A DNA stretch of 64,000 nt from the NCBI GenBank assembly GCA_020636505.1, contig JACJXR010000001.1, positions 673,426 through 737,425 on the forward strand, in the 5' to 3' direction. Source of the stretch: Chitinophagales bacterium. GTDB lineage: Bacteria; Bacteroidota; Bacteroidia; Chitinophagales; Chitinophagaceae. The translations under genes and the position numbers were made by a program. This document shows, piece after piece, positions 26,688 to 35,651 of the stretch. Under the pieces are notes generated by a model. It did not search any database. It had not been told where the DNA came from and was given only the letters and a program-made list of their open reading frames with translations. Positions within the stretch are counted from its first letter, which is position 1, and the number at the start of each line of letters is the position of its first letter.

Positions 26688-27184
26688 ATAGGTTGATTTT
26701 TTATAGTAAGGACGGCAAATTTATATGAAAAATTGTGATTTCGTTCAACAAAATCATTTATAGTTATATCTTTTAATATTGTATCTACATCAGTTAAGGG
26801 TGAAATCATATACTTCTAAAAAAGTTATTCCATTCTTTGTGTGTATTACTGTGGGTATTGATTGCATATGAGCCGAGTTATCCAACATGTACAAATAGTT
26901 AATATAAGTTTACCTTTTTATTAAATTAAAATGAAGGATTGTTCACATCGATTTACGAAATTCAGACTACGGTATTTACCAACATAATATTTAATTAACA
27001 TTGGGGTGTATTTCTGTTAATATGCCCATTTAACAATCACTTCATCTGTGGATATTGATTTAATTTCTTGGGAACGAATAATCTTTACGAAATTTGCAAA
27101 TGGGATAACCTCATAATATCCTCATATCCACAGCCCTAATTAATAATAACCTTTTTTTTAAAAACTATAATATTATATATTACT
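26688..27184. other. AT-rich gene-free region with DnaA-box-like words; possible replication origin
   Basis: About 500 bp without a coding frame between two divergent genes, very rich in A and T, especially 27130-27184. TGTGGATAT (27047-27055) and its inverse ATATCCACA (27124-27132) each differ from the classical DnaA box TGTGGATAA / TTATCCACA by one base, and a third related word TGTGGGTAT lies near 26850 in a shared context (CTGTGG-TATTGATT). Three parS-like sites and mnmG lie 5-6 kb to the right, and gene orientation changes balance here. No dnaA gene is present, so this is only a candidate; it may simply be a large divergent promoter region. Confidence 0.3.
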
Positions 27185-28195
27185 ATGGATGTTAGCATCG
27201 ATTTCGCGGCCGAAAATTTGACGAAAAAAGGTTTCCTCGATTTGGAAATAGACCCTACCTTAGATCTCTTCGCTGAAATTGAAAAACTAAAGAAAGAGAA
27301 AAATGCCATACTACTCGCACACTACTACCAAGAACCGGATATACAGGATGTTGCAGACTATATCGGAGACAGTCTTGGGCTTGCACAGAAGGCGGCAGAG
27401 ACAAAAGCGGACATTATCGTATTTGCCGGTGTACACTTCATGGCAGAAACAGCAAAGATCTTAAACCCGAATAAAAAAGTGCTGTTGCCCGACCTTAAAG
27501 CAGGTTGTTCTCTAAGCGACAGTTGTCCGCCACAGCTCTTCAAAGCATTCAAAGACAAACATCCCGACCATTTGGTCATCTCATACATCAACTGTTCTGC
27601 AGGTATAAAAGCACTCAGCGATATTATTTGCACCTCTTCCAACGCCAGAAAAATAGTAGAATCACTTCCTGAAGATCAAAAGATAATATTCGCACCTGAT
27701 AAGAATTTGGGAGCTTATATCAATAAAGTTAGCGGTAGAGAAATGGTGTTATGGAATGGTGCGTGCATGGTACATGAATTGTTCTCTTTGGAGAAAATAA
27801 CCAAGCTTAAAGAGCGCCACAAAGAGGCTATGTTCATTGCACATCCGGAATGTGAGGATGCTGTGCTCAAACAAGCTGATTTTATTGGTTCAACAACTCA
27901 GATGTTGAACTTTACCGCAGAGAGTGAACATAATACATTCATAGTTGCAACAGAAACAGGTATACTTCACCAAATGCAAAAGCGTTCCCCAAATAAGACC
28001 TTTATACCGGCTCCACCGGATAATTCCTGTGCTTGCAATGATTGTCCTCATATGAAGCTAAATACGCTCGAGAAACTGTATCTGTGTATGAAGTATGAGC
28101 AACCGGAGATTCTCATGGATGAAGACCTACGTATTGCAGCCCAAAAGCCAATAGAAAGAATGCTGCAACTAAGCAAAGAACTGGGTATAGTATAA
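27185..28195 (+). CDS. nadA: Quinolinate synthase
   Basis: 336 residues. The three cysteines that hold the 4Fe-4S cluster are Cys108 (KAGCSLSD), Cys194 (NGACMVHE) and Cys287 (NDCPHMKLN). AHYYQEPDIQDVADYIGDS near 45 and the TETGILH motif are also typical. Condenses iminoaspartate with dihydroxyacetone phosphate to quinolinate in de novo NAD synthesis. nadB and nadC are not adjacent. Confidence 0.96.
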   Translation: MDVSIDFAAENLTKKGFLDLEIDPTLDLFAEIEKLKKEKNAILLAHYYQEPDIQDVADYIGDSLGLAQKAAETKADIIVFAGVHFMAETAKILNPNKKVLLPDLKAGCSLSDSCPPQLFKAFKDKHPDHLVISYINCSAGIKALSDIICTSSNARKIVESLPEDQKIIFAPDKNLGAYINKVSGREMVLWNGACMVHELFSLEKITKLKERHKEAMFIAHPECEDAVLKQADFIGSTTQMLNFTAESEHNTFIVATETGILHQMQKRSPNKTFIPAPPDNSCACNDCPHMKLNTLEKLYLCMKYEQPEILMDEDLRIAAQKPIERMLQLSKELGIV

Positions 28196-28309
28196 CCTAT
28201 ATATAGGATATTATTATCTTATATTAATTATACCATATATTATTGGTGATGAGTTAAAATATTGTTATTTTAGTTGGCTCTTTACTGATAAAATTTAAAA
28301 GGTTATACT

Positions 28310-30244
28310 ATGATTAAACTCAACTCAGTTGCTATTATCGCATTGTTGTTGGTTGGTTTGCCTATGCTCTCATTTGCTCAACCTAAGATGGGCAATTATG
28401 CGACTAACTGGTACATCGACTATGTAGGTGAAAGGATATTGATAAACAGTCCTACAAGTATTAAAGGTCCTGTTACATTCACCATCTCCAATAACGCCGA
28501 TTCTGTCGGTGATTGGGGTAAGGCGATCAAACAGTTGACATCCCCGATAGTAAGTTCGGATATCGTAAAAGCAGTTCCTTACGAAGCATGTTCTCCTTTG
28601 ACAAATGGTAGTGCAATCAATGGTAAGGTGGCTTTGGTTAAAAGAGGAAACTGTGAATTTGGTGCAAAAGCCAAGGCAGCTCAGGATGCAGGTGCAGTTG
28701 CGGTTATCATTGTGAACAACATATCCGGCCCGCCGGTAGGTATGGGTGCAGGTGCAGTAGGTTCACAAGTAACTATACCTGTTATCATGGTTTCAGATGT
28801 TGACGGCGCTGCTATTGAAGCCGAATTGGGTAATGGTGCCAAAATATCCATGAGTACTTGGGGTACCGGTTATGCAAATGATATAGGCTTTGTGGATAAA
28901 GGTCTTGGCCTGTCACATGCCTACTCAATTCCGTTGCAGCAAATAAAGAATACTTCTTCTTTGCCGTTGCGTAATGTTGATGGTGCCGTGATAGCAAACT
29001 ATGGTAGCAATGCAATGCCAAATGTAAGATTGAAAGCTACATTGTCTTGGACTCCGACAGGTGGTAGTACTACAGTTGTACGCGAAGATTCCGTAGTTGC
29101 AACATCAAACTTCTTACCCGGTGATTCCATTCTTACTCCGTTCATCGATAACTCATATACGCTGAATCCAAGCGGTACAGGTCGTTACGATGTGAAGTAT
29201 GAGATACTTACAGGTAATACAGATGACTTCCCTGAGGATAATGTCAAAACATATTCATTCTATATTCAGGACAGACTATATTCCAAGGGCCAATATGATT
29301 TCACTGCAGGTTATCCTAAAACATCATCAGGATGGACTTTGAGAAATGCTTCTACCAATGTGCAAGGTAACTTCACATGGGGTAACATGTATTACATGGA
29401 GCAAGCCAATTACATTTTTGAGCGAGCTCAATTCTCTGTTTCAAAAAATGGAGGCGGTAGTATGGCCGGAACAGCTCCTGCATTTGTATGGGTATGGGAA
29501 TGGCTGGATGCCAATGGTGACAGCGCTATCCAGTGTAGGGAGTTGAACATCCTTGCGGGCGGTACTAAATCTTTTGGTGCTGCGGATACTTCCAACCAAC
29601 CACATTGGGTTACATTGAAAGATGTACTGGATGACAAGAAAGATGTAAAAACCAGTGCCAATGCATGGTATTGGGTTTCTGTTTCTGTACCTGAAGGAAC
29701 TTTCCTTGGTTGTGATGGTGTTAGCAACTATTTCATGAGATCTTGGTCTCGTGTTTATGCATCATCCAAATTGACAGAGGCATATTCTCCGATGTATAAC
29801 AATGACTATAACACTCTTCTAGGAGAAGATCCTGCACAGTTGATGCAGCACTTCCCATTTGAGCGTTTCTATGTGAATGTGGATTCTACACTATTCACCA
29901 AGCAGAAGAACTGCTATGTGCCATCTGTTCCGGTACAAATGTCATTATATCCTGTGGGTGTTGAAGAGGTTAGTGAAGAAGCATCTACAGGTATCATAAG
30001 CTTGTATCCAAACCCTGCATCAGATGTGATCAACGTATCTGTTGATGTTGCTGGTACTGCTTCTGCGGTTAACTACATACTGATGAATAACGTAGGTATG
30101 CAAGTAAACAGAGTGGAACATAAGAATGTTACAGGTACAGATAAGCTGACCATATCAACTACAGAACTTCCTTCAGGTCAATACTACATAGGTGTGGATG
30201 TTGATGGAAAATTGGAAGTGAAGAAGTTCACTATTCTGAAATAA
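28310..30244 (+). CDS. Secreted PA-domain protein with type IX secretion sorting domain
   Basis: 644 residues. Signal peptide (cleavage after SFAQ), then a protease-associated (PA) domain at about 85-175 (ALVKRGNCEFGAKAKAAQDA, GAVAVIIVNN), a beta-rich middle region with no protease motif, and a C-terminal sorting domain (about 565-644: SLYPNPASDVINV, LPSGQYYIGV, KKFTILK) that directs export through PorSS/T9SS. PA domains usually accompany peptidases; here I find no catalytic motif, so it may be a binding or matrix protein. Own terminator behind it. Confidence 0.85.
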   Translation: MIKLNSVAIIALLLVGLPMLSFAQPKMGNYATNWYIDYVGERILINSPTSIKGPVTFTISNNADSVGDWGKAIKQLTSPIVSSDIVKAVPYEACSPLTNGSAINGKVALVKRGNCEFGAKAKAAQDAGAVAVIIVNNISGPPVGMGAGAVGSQVTIPVIMVSDVDGAAIEAELGNGAKISMSTWGTGYANDIGFVDKGLGLSHAYSIPLQQIKNTSSLPLRNVDGAVIANYGSNAMPNVRLKATLSWTPTGGSTTVVREDSVVATSNFLPGDSILTPFIDNSYTLNPSGTGRYDVKYEILTGNTDDFPEDNVKTYSFYIQDRLYSKGQYDFTAGYPKTSSGWTLRNASTNVQGNFTWGNMYYMEQANYIFERAQFSVSKNGGGSMAGTAPAFVWVWEWLDANGDSAIQCRELNILAGGTKSFGAADTSNQPHWVTLKDVLDDKKDVKTSANAWYWVSVSVPEGTFLGCDGVSNYFMRSWSRVYASSKLTEAYSPMYNNDYNTLLGEDPAQLMQHFPFERFYVNVDSTLFTKQKNCYVPSVPVQMSLYPVGVEEVSEEASTGIISLYPNPASDVINVSVDVAGTASAVNYILMNNVGMQVNRVEHKNVTGTDKLTISTTELPSGQYYIGVDVDGKLEVKKFTILK

Positions 30245-30263
30245 GAAATACAATGATTATAGG

Positions 30264-30295
30264 TAAGGGGCTGAATTTTCAGCCCCTTATTTTTT
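30264..30295 (+). terminator. Terminator of the secreted PA-domain gene
   Basis: Perfect 11-bp stem TAAGGGGCTGA / TCAGCCCCTTA with a 4-nt loop and TTTTTT after it. Its right arm includes the stop codon of the convergent amidohydrolase gene. Confidence 0.85.
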
Positions 30296-31924
30296 GTATA
30301 CTGTTTTACCTTTTACGATGGTGTAGAGAACTTTTGAATTCATGATATCTTTTTCATCGCAGTTCATTATATCTCTGTCAAGTATCACTAGGTCTGCAGC
30401 TTTTCCTATTTCAATACTTCCTTTTTCTTTTTCCCAAAACACACTCTTTGCCGCCCATATGGTCATGCCCAATAACGCCTCCTGTCTTGTTAGTGCATTT
30501 TCTATCATGAACCCGTTTTCCGGAAAACCGGAAAAATCTTTTCTTGCCACGGCGGTATAAAATGTTGCAAGTGGGTTTAACCCTTCAACAGGAAAATCAG
30601 TACCGAGCGGCAACCATCCATTTTGCTCCAACAGTTTTTTATATGCATAAGCCGTAGGCAATCTTTTTTCACCAAGCCTGTTTCCTGCCCAAGGCATATC
30701 CGATATGGCGTGTGTGGGCTGTACAGAAGGTACTATATTATACTCCGAAAACCACACATAGTCTTGATAATCAATAACTTGAGCGTGTTCTATGCGCCAC
30801 CTAAAATCATTCGTTTTGGGTAGAAATTCGCTATAAAGCCTGAGAATCGCACGGTTTGCGCTATCCCCTATGGCATGTGTGCACAGCTGAAGCTGATAGG
30901 CTTTGGCGAGCTCAGAAATTGCCCTGAATTCTTCGGTTTTTGAAAGCATTAATCCGTAGTGATCTTTTTCATCACTATACTGTTCCAACAAACATGCCCC
31001 TCTCGATCCCAATGCACCATCCGCATACATTTTTATCCCGTTGATTTGGAACTGTCCGTTTTTTACAAACCCTAAGTGTGCATATTCATCAAGGGTCTCT
31101 TTGTCTTGAGATAATAGTATGGAATTGCCTATTGTAAGTTTGCCGCTATTATACAGTGATTCCAAGACTTTTATTCTGCCCGATTTTACACCACAATCAA
31201 CAACACCGGTAAGCCCTAAGCTGAAACAATCATCTTCTGCTTGCTTTAAATATCTACTTGCTACATCTTCTGTCAGTTCAGGAATTATTTTTTCTACAGG
31301 TCCTGTTGCATTGTCTATCAATATGCCTGTCGGCTTTCCGTCTTTTATATTGATTATCCCACCGCTTATCTTTGTATTCTTGTTTATTCCTGCTATATCC
31401 AGAGCCTTCTGATTGCACAGTACAGCGTGGCCATCCACGCGTTTCAGTATCACGGGTTTATCTGGGAATAGTTTATCAAGCTCTGTTTTATCCGGGAAGT
31501 TCTTGTTTTCCCAGTCGTTTTGGTCCCAACCTCTTGCATATATCCAATCCAATTGGTTTGTTTTCTCATATTCTTTCAATCGTTCCAATACTTCTTCAAA
31601 GCTGATTGTACCTATAAGGTTACACATGTACTTGGTAAGTCCGTAGCCGCTGAAGTGGCAATGCGCGTCTATAAATCCGGGATATACATATGCCTGACGT
31701 TGTTTTACCTGCTCATTGGCCACATACTTTGCACTTATTTCTTCCTCAGTTCCTATATCTATGATGTTACCTTCGGATATAGCGATCGCTCCTGCTGTTT
31801 TAAATGAGCTATCGCAGAGGTATATGCTGTCCGCTACTATTATTGTATCTACTTGCTCCTTCTGTTTGCAGGATACTACTGCTAACAGCGCACTTAGTAT
31901 GACTATCGGTATGGTTCTTTTCAT
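30287..31924 (-). CDS. YtcJ-like amidohydrolase, lipoprotein
   Basis: Start taken at the internal ATG (31924), which yields a lipoprotein signal MKRTIPIVILSALLAVVSC; an upstream ATG would bury it behind 30 residues that contain a parS-like palindrome. 545 residues. Metal-dependent hydrolase fold: VYPGFIDAHCHFSG (HxH), the carboxylated-lysine region, THAIGDSANRAIL and the late GTDFPVEGLNP Asp. Related to YtcJ and to N-acyl-D-amino-acid deacylase relatives of amidohydrolase family 3. Substrate unknown; lipid anchoring is common in Bacteroidota members. Confidence 0.9.
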   Translation of the reverse strand: MKRTIPIVILSALLAVVSCKQKEQVDTIIVADSIYLCDSSFKTAGAIAISEGNIIDIGTEEEISAKYVANEQVKQRQAYVYPGFIDAHCHFSGYGLTKYMCNLIGTISFEEVLERLKEYEKTNQLDWIYARGWDQNDWENKNFPDKTELDKLFPDKPVILKRVDGHAVLCNQKALDIAGINKNTKISGGIINIKDGKPTGILIDNATGPVEKIIPELTEDVASRYLKQAEDDCFSLGLTGVVDCGVKSGRIKVLESLYNSGKLTIGNSILLSQDKETLDEYAHLGFVKNGQFQINGIKMYADGALGSRGACLLEQYSDEKDHYGLMLSKTEEFRAISELAKAYQLQLCTHAIGDSANRAILRLYSEFLPKTNDFRWRIEHAQVIDYQDYVWFSEYNIVPSVQPTHAISDMPWAGNRLGEKRLPTAYAYKKLLEQNGWLPLGTDFPVEGLNPLATFYTAVARKDFSGFPENGFMIENALTRQEALLGMTIWAAKSVFWEKEKGSIEIGKAADLVILDRDIMNCDEKDIMNSKVLYTIVKGKTVYKK

Positions 31925-31938
31925 ATGCTTTGATATAT

Positions 31939-31954
31939 AGTTCCACGTGGAACG
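31939..31954. other. parS-like palindrome 1
   Basis: AGTTCCACGTGGAACG: a perfect 14-bp palindrome GTTCCACGTGGAAC that matches the ParB-binding consensus GTTTCACGTGAAAC at 12 of 14 core positions. It lies 15 bp upstream of the amidohydrolase start codon, 68 bp (centre to centre) from the next site. Confidence 0.6.
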
Positions 31955-32000
31955 TTTGTCTTCTATAAAGATAATGAAGCTAGCGATAGGTACATATAGC

Positions 32001-32028
32001 ACAAAAGGTTCCACGTGGAACCTTTTGT
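32001..32028. other. parS-like palindrome 2 (within a 28-bp perfect palindrome)
   Basis: The core GTTCCACGTGGAAC at 32008-32021 is identical to site 1 and is extended by ACAAAAG / CTTTTGT to a perfect 28-bp dyad without loop. It lies between the divergent-from-nothing amidohydrolase promoter region and the end of the outer-membrane protein gene. A hairpin-terminator role is less likely because there is no loop and no clean T-run. Confidence 0.6.
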
Positions 32029-32072
32029 TGAATTATAATGTAAGTTGCTGATTGTCAGCAGATAAACTTTGT

Positions 32073-32765
32073 TTAGAATGTATATCCCACTCCAAATACG
32101 CCTGAAATATGTGTATTGCTTGGAGAGTAGGTATAGGAACTAAACTCGCTTGGCTGTATCATAGCTCTAAGCGCCGTGTTTATATTCAAGGATGGGGATA
32201 CTTGATAAATTATGGTATGACTAATGCCATACTGCATAAAATAATACTTGTCATCATACTTGCGAGGCGCTACTTGGTAAGTTGGGTCGGTGTTTTCTTG
32301 ATTGATCACTTCTCTTGCATAGGTTCCTGCCACGTCAAAACCTATGTAGTTTCTGATGTTCTTTAGCATAGGACAATGGTCTTGCATATATGGGCAAGTT
32401 AGATCGACCTGTGCAGAGATACCGCCTACAATAACATTGGTGGTGCTTTTCGAGTCCCAATACGTGAACTGAATGGTAGGGGACACCATAATGTCGCCGA
32501 TATTTTCAGGGTATATATAACTATCGCTCAGTTTATAGTGCGTAAATCTTGCCTCAACCGCAATTCGTTTGTTGGTCTCTACTCTAGCATACAGCTCTTT
32601 ATCCCATGTAAATTGATCGGTACTGTATCCTCCAATGTCTTTTGCTCCCACTCTTGATAGGTCTACATTGTAGCCTAAGCCTGTACGAGCACCTGCAGAA
32701 AATGTTTGAGCCTCTGTATTAATGAATGCTAAGGTGGAAATGATGATTGTTACTAAGTATTTCAT
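32073..32765 (-). CDS. Predicted outer-membrane beta-barrel protein
   Basis: 230 residues. Signal peptide ends near NTEAQ; the rest alternates hydrophobic and polar residues in barrel fashion with aromatic strand ends and closes with SGVFGVGYTF, the usual terminal beta-signal with aromatic last residue. A short loop has two cysteines (CPYMQDHCPM) that could be disulfide-bonded. No specific family or substrate recognised. It shares the region of parS-like sites but shows no link to them. Confidence 0.7.
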   Translation of the reverse strand: MKYLVTIIISTLAFINTEAQTFSAGARTGLGYNVDLSRVGAKDIGGYSTDQFTWDKELYARVETNKRIAVEARFTHYKLSDSYIYPENIGDIMVSPTIQFTYWDSKSTTNVIVGGISAQVDLTCPYMQDHCPMLKNIRNYIGFDVAGTYAREVINQENTDPTYQVAPRKYDDKYYFMQYGISHTIIYQVSPSLNINTALRAMIQPSEFSSYTYSPSNTHISGVFGVGYTF

Positions 32766-32872
32766 AGAGTATGTTTTTGGTTAGGAACGGCCTTTAAATG
32801 CGTAGACAGGTGCTAATCCGTATCTTATAGGTAAATAGGACATTAAAATATCGCAAATGTTCATCTCCTTCG

Positions 32873-32880
32873 TACCTTTG
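32873..32880 (+). promoter_or_regulatory. Candidate Bacteroidota -7 promoter box before mnmG
   Basis: TACCTTTG matches the TAnnTTTG -7 element. It ends 6 bp before the mnmG ATG, so transcription from it would start at or next to the start codon (a leaderless message). No good -33 box is seen. Confidence 0.3.
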
Positions 32881-32886
32881 CAGCCT

Positions 32887-34755
32887 ATGTTTCCTGAGTA
32901 CGATGTAATTGTGGTTGGCGGAGGCCATGCAGGCTGTGAAGCAGCGGCAGCGGCAGCTAATATGGGGTCTAAGACTTTGCTTGTTACTATGAACATGCAA
33001 ACCATAGCCCAAATGAGCTGTAACCCCGCTATGGGCGGCATTGCTAAGGGGCAGATTGTACGTGAAATAGATGCTTTGGGCGGATATAGCGGTATTGCGA
33101 GTGATAAAAGCCTGATACAGTTCCGTATGCTTAACCGCTCAAAAGGCCCGGGAATGTGGAGTCCTCGTACACAAAACGACCGTATGCTCTTCGCCAAAAT
33201 ATGGAGAGACATGTTGGAGGCCACTCCAAATCTTGACTTTTGGCAGGATATGGTGAAAGAAATTATTGTTTCACGTGGAACAGTAAAAGGTGTACGCACC
33301 GGAATGGGGCAGGAGATATACGGTAAGTCGGTGGTATTGACCAACGGAACTTTCCTGAATGGCGTTATTCACGTGGGAGAGAAGCAGTTTGGCGGTGGCA
33401 GAATGGGCGAAAAAGGAGCAACAGGGCTTACAGAACAGTTGGTGGAACTTGGTTTTGAGAGCGATAGGTTAAAGACAGGAACACCTCCAAGGGTGGATGG
33501 CCGTAGCCTCGACTATTCTAAAATGGAAGTTCAGGACGGAGATGAGGAGATTGTAGGGTTCTCTTACCTGCCAATAGATAGGATAAAACCTGAGCAGCAA
33601 CGTTGCTGCTGGATTACATATACCAGCCCTGAAGTACACGAAATACTGAAAACAGGCTTCGAAAAGTCGCCTATGTACCAAGGCCGTATCAAAGGCAGCG
33701 GACCAAGATATTGCCCAAGTATAGAAGATAAGATCAACCGCTTTGCCGAAAGGGAGCGTCATCAACTCTTCGTGGAACCCGAAGGGTGGGATACCGTAGA
33801 GATATACGTGAATGGGTTCAGCACTTCTCTGCCGGAAGAGGTTCAATACAATGCGTTGAGGATGGTGCCCGGTTTCGAGAATGTAAAATTCTTCCGTCCC
33901 GGATATGCCATAGAATATGATTATTTCCCACCTACCCAGCTTCAATTCACATTGGAGACCAAGTTGGTGAACAATCTCTATTTCGCAGGACAAATAAACG
34001 GTACAACCGGGTATGAAGAGGCGGCTTGCCAAGGCTTGATGGCGGGTATCAATGCCCACAGAAAGGCACACGAACAGGAACCGGTGATTCTGAAAAGGAG
34101 CGATGCCTACATCGGGGTATTGATAGACGACCTTATCAATAAAGGTACTGACGAGCCATACCGCATGTTTACAAGCAGGGCGGAGTTCAGAACAATTTTG
34201 AGACAAGACAATGCAGACATTAGGTTGACACCTTTGGGACATGAGTTGGGTTTGGCATCCGACGAACGCTTGGAAAGGGTGAACAAGAAAAAGGAAATGG
34301 TGGCCAAGGTCAAAGAAGTGTTGGAACAATTTCCTGTTGATCCATCAATGGCCAATGGCTATCTTGAAAAAATAAGTTCGTCGCTACTCTCAGAAAGAAC
34401 AAGAGCGATGAAGCTGTTGCTTCGTCCTGGTATCAACCTTCACGAATTGATGGAGGAAATCCCGGGACTGAAAGAAGCCATGCCGACAACCGATAAATTG
34501 ACTATCGAGCAGGCGGAGATACAAGCCAAGTACGAAGTATACATTGAGAAAGAAAAAGAGCTGGTGAATAAAATGGCATCACTTGAAGACGCCATCATCC
34601 CGGAATCTTTCGATTATACCAAACTGACGGCACTGTCAATGGAAGCACGTCAAAAACTAACGAAAATAAAGCCCGGTACTTTGGGGCAGGCCAGCCGAAT
34701 CAGCGGAGTGAACCCGAGCGATGTACAGATACTCATGGTATATATGGGCAGATGA
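32887..34755 (+). CDS. mnmG: tRNA uridine-5-carboxymethylaminomethyl modification enzyme MnmG (GidA)
   Basis: Start at the internal ATG 32887 gives 622 residues, normal for the family, with the FAD motif VVVGGGHAGCEAAAAAA-like near 5-20 directly after it. Further signatures: SCNPAMGGIAKGQIVREIDAL, KTGTPPRVD, TSRAEFR and FAGQINGTTGYEEAA. With MnmE it modifies wobble uridine of several tRNAs using FAD and methylene-tetrahydrofolate. A parS-like site lies inside its coding sequence. mnmG is a classical origin-proximal gene in many bacteria. It is followed after 3 bp by recX and probably cotranscribed with it. Confidence 0.96.
   Translation: MFPEYDVIVVGGGHAGCEAAAAAANMGSKTLLVTMNMQTIAQMSCNPAMGGIAKGQIVREIDALGGYSGIASDKSLIQFRMLNRSKGPGMWSPRTQNDRMLFAKIWRDMLEATPNLDFWQDMVKEIIVSRGTVKGVRTGMGQEIYGKSVVLTNGTFLNGVIHVGEKQFGGGRMGEKGATGLTEQLVELGFESDRLKTGTPPRVDGRSLDYSKMEVQDGDEEIVGFSYLPIDRIKPEQQRCCWITYTSPEVHEILKTGFEKSPMYQGRIKGSGPRYCPSIEDKINRFAERERHQLFVEPEGWDTVEIYVNGFSTSLPEEVQYNALRMVPGFENVKFFRPGYAIEYDYFPPTQLQFTLETKLVNNLYFAGQINGTTGYEEAACQGLMAGINAHRKAHEQEPVILKRSDAYIGVLIDDLINKGTDEPYRMFTSRAEFRTILRQDNADIRLTPLGHELGLASDERLERVNKKKEMVAKVKEVLEQFPVDPSMANGYLEKISSSLLSERTRAMKLLLRPGINLHELMEEIPGLKEAMPTTDKLTIEQAEIQAKYEVYIEKEKELVNKMASLEDAIIPESFDYTKLTALSMEARQKLTKIKPGTLGQASRISGVNPSDVQILMVYMGR
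33267..33282. other. parS-like site 3, inside mnmG
   Basis: TGTTTCACGTGGAACA differs from the canonical parS TGTTTCACGTGAAACA at one position. It is read as codons for IVSRGTV in mnmG. Intragenic parS sites are usual in other bacteria, and a transcription-factor site inside a housekeeping gene would be less expected. Confidence 0.65.
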
Positions 34756-34758
34756 TAG

Positions 34759-35214
34759 ATGGAGGTTACAGCTGCCATAGAACATTATTGTCGTTATCAA
34801 GAGCGTTGCCACAAAGAAGTACGGAACAAGCTATACGAGCTGGGCTGCAAAACGCCCGAGGTTGAGGAGCATATAGCGGAGCTGATAGAGAAAGACCTTT
34901 TGAACGAAGAGCGTTACGCACGTGCCATCGCTCGTGGTAAGTTTCGCATGCTGCAATGGGGAAAGATAAAGATCGTACAGCAACTGAAGTTCCAACAGAT
35001 ATCCGAATACTGCATCAAGAAGGGGCTTAGCGAAATAGACGAGGACGAATATCAACAAACAGCTAAAGAACTTGCCGCCAAAAAATCCAGAGAGCTGAGA
35101 GGTGAGAAGAAGCAATATATTTTAAAACAAAAAATATATCGTTACCTATATGGCAAGGGTTATGAACCCAATATCATTAACGTGGCAATTAACGAAATAA
35201 TAAATGACGATTAA
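34759..35214 (+). CDS. recX: RecX-family regulatory protein
   Basis: 151 residues built of the three-helix repeats of RecX: YCRYQERCHKEVRNKLYELG, LIEKDLLNEERYARAIARGK and KIYRYLYGKGYEPNIINVAI. RecX binds the RecA filament and limits its activity. recA is not adjacent. The gene starts 3 bp after mnmG. Confidence 0.88.
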   Translation: MEVTAAIEHYCRYQERCHKEVRNKLYELGCKTPEVEEHIAELIEKDLLNEERYARAIARGKFRMLQWGKIKIVQQLKFQQISEYCIKKGLSEIDEDEYQQTAKELAAKKSRELRGEKKQYILKQKIYRYLYGKGYEPNIINVAINEIINDD

Positions 35215-35257
35215 TTTTCGCTTTGCAAAAAAGGTTATATTTACATAAACCATCTAT

Positions 35258-35650
35258 ATGGTACAACAGGTTACAGAAGGAGTAAGTATTACAGTGGAAA
35301 CATTCTACCAGCCTGAGCAGTCCAATCCGCTCAACTCCGAATTCCTGCATGCGTACCGAATAACAATAGAAAATCTCAGCTCCAACCCTGTACAGTTGCT
35401 AAGTAGGCATTGGTATATATCCGATACTTTTTTCGGGACTGATGTGCGCGAAGTGGAGGGTGAAGGAGTAGTGGGAGAGCAGCCCATCATTCAGCCGGGA
35501 GAATCCTATCAATATATCTCAGCGGCAAATCTTCGCTCCGACATCGGTAAGATGTACGGCACTTACGAAATGGAGAACCTGTTCAACAAATCCAAGTTCA
35601 CGGTTTCCATTCCTGAGTTTCCATTGGTTGCTCCATTTAAGATGAACTGA
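35258..35650 (+). CDS. apaG: ApaG-domain protein
   Basis: 130 residues of the fibronectin-like beta-sandwich ApaG family: GVSITVETFYQPEQSNP, the AYRITIENLSS strand, QLLSRHWYISDTFFG, VVGEQPIIQPGESYQYISAA and GTYEMEN. Linked to cobalt/magnesium resistance in enterobacteria, though the molecular role is unsettled. Same strand as recX, 43 bp away. Convergent with the YciI gene, 1 bp apart. Confidence 0.93.
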   Translation: MVQQVTEGVSITVETFYQPEQSNPLNSEFLHAYRITIENLSSNPVQLLSRHWYISDTFFGTDVREVEGEGVVGEQPIIQPGESYQYISAANLRSDIGKMYGTYEMENLFNKSKFTVSIPEFPLVAPFKMN

Positions 35651-35651
35651 T

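Noticed and set aside
28196..28207. CCTATATATAGG palindrome after nadA as a terminator
   Set aside because: Weak A/T-only stem without loop or T-run; probably chance in AT-rich DNA.
33366..33377. TTCACGTGGG, a further parS-like word in mnmG
   Set aside because: Only one half-site and the CACGTG core match; the flanks do not form the inverted repeat.
33469..34329. Minus-strand frame of 286 codons over mnmG
   Set aside because: Antisense shadow; mnmG is continuous across the region.
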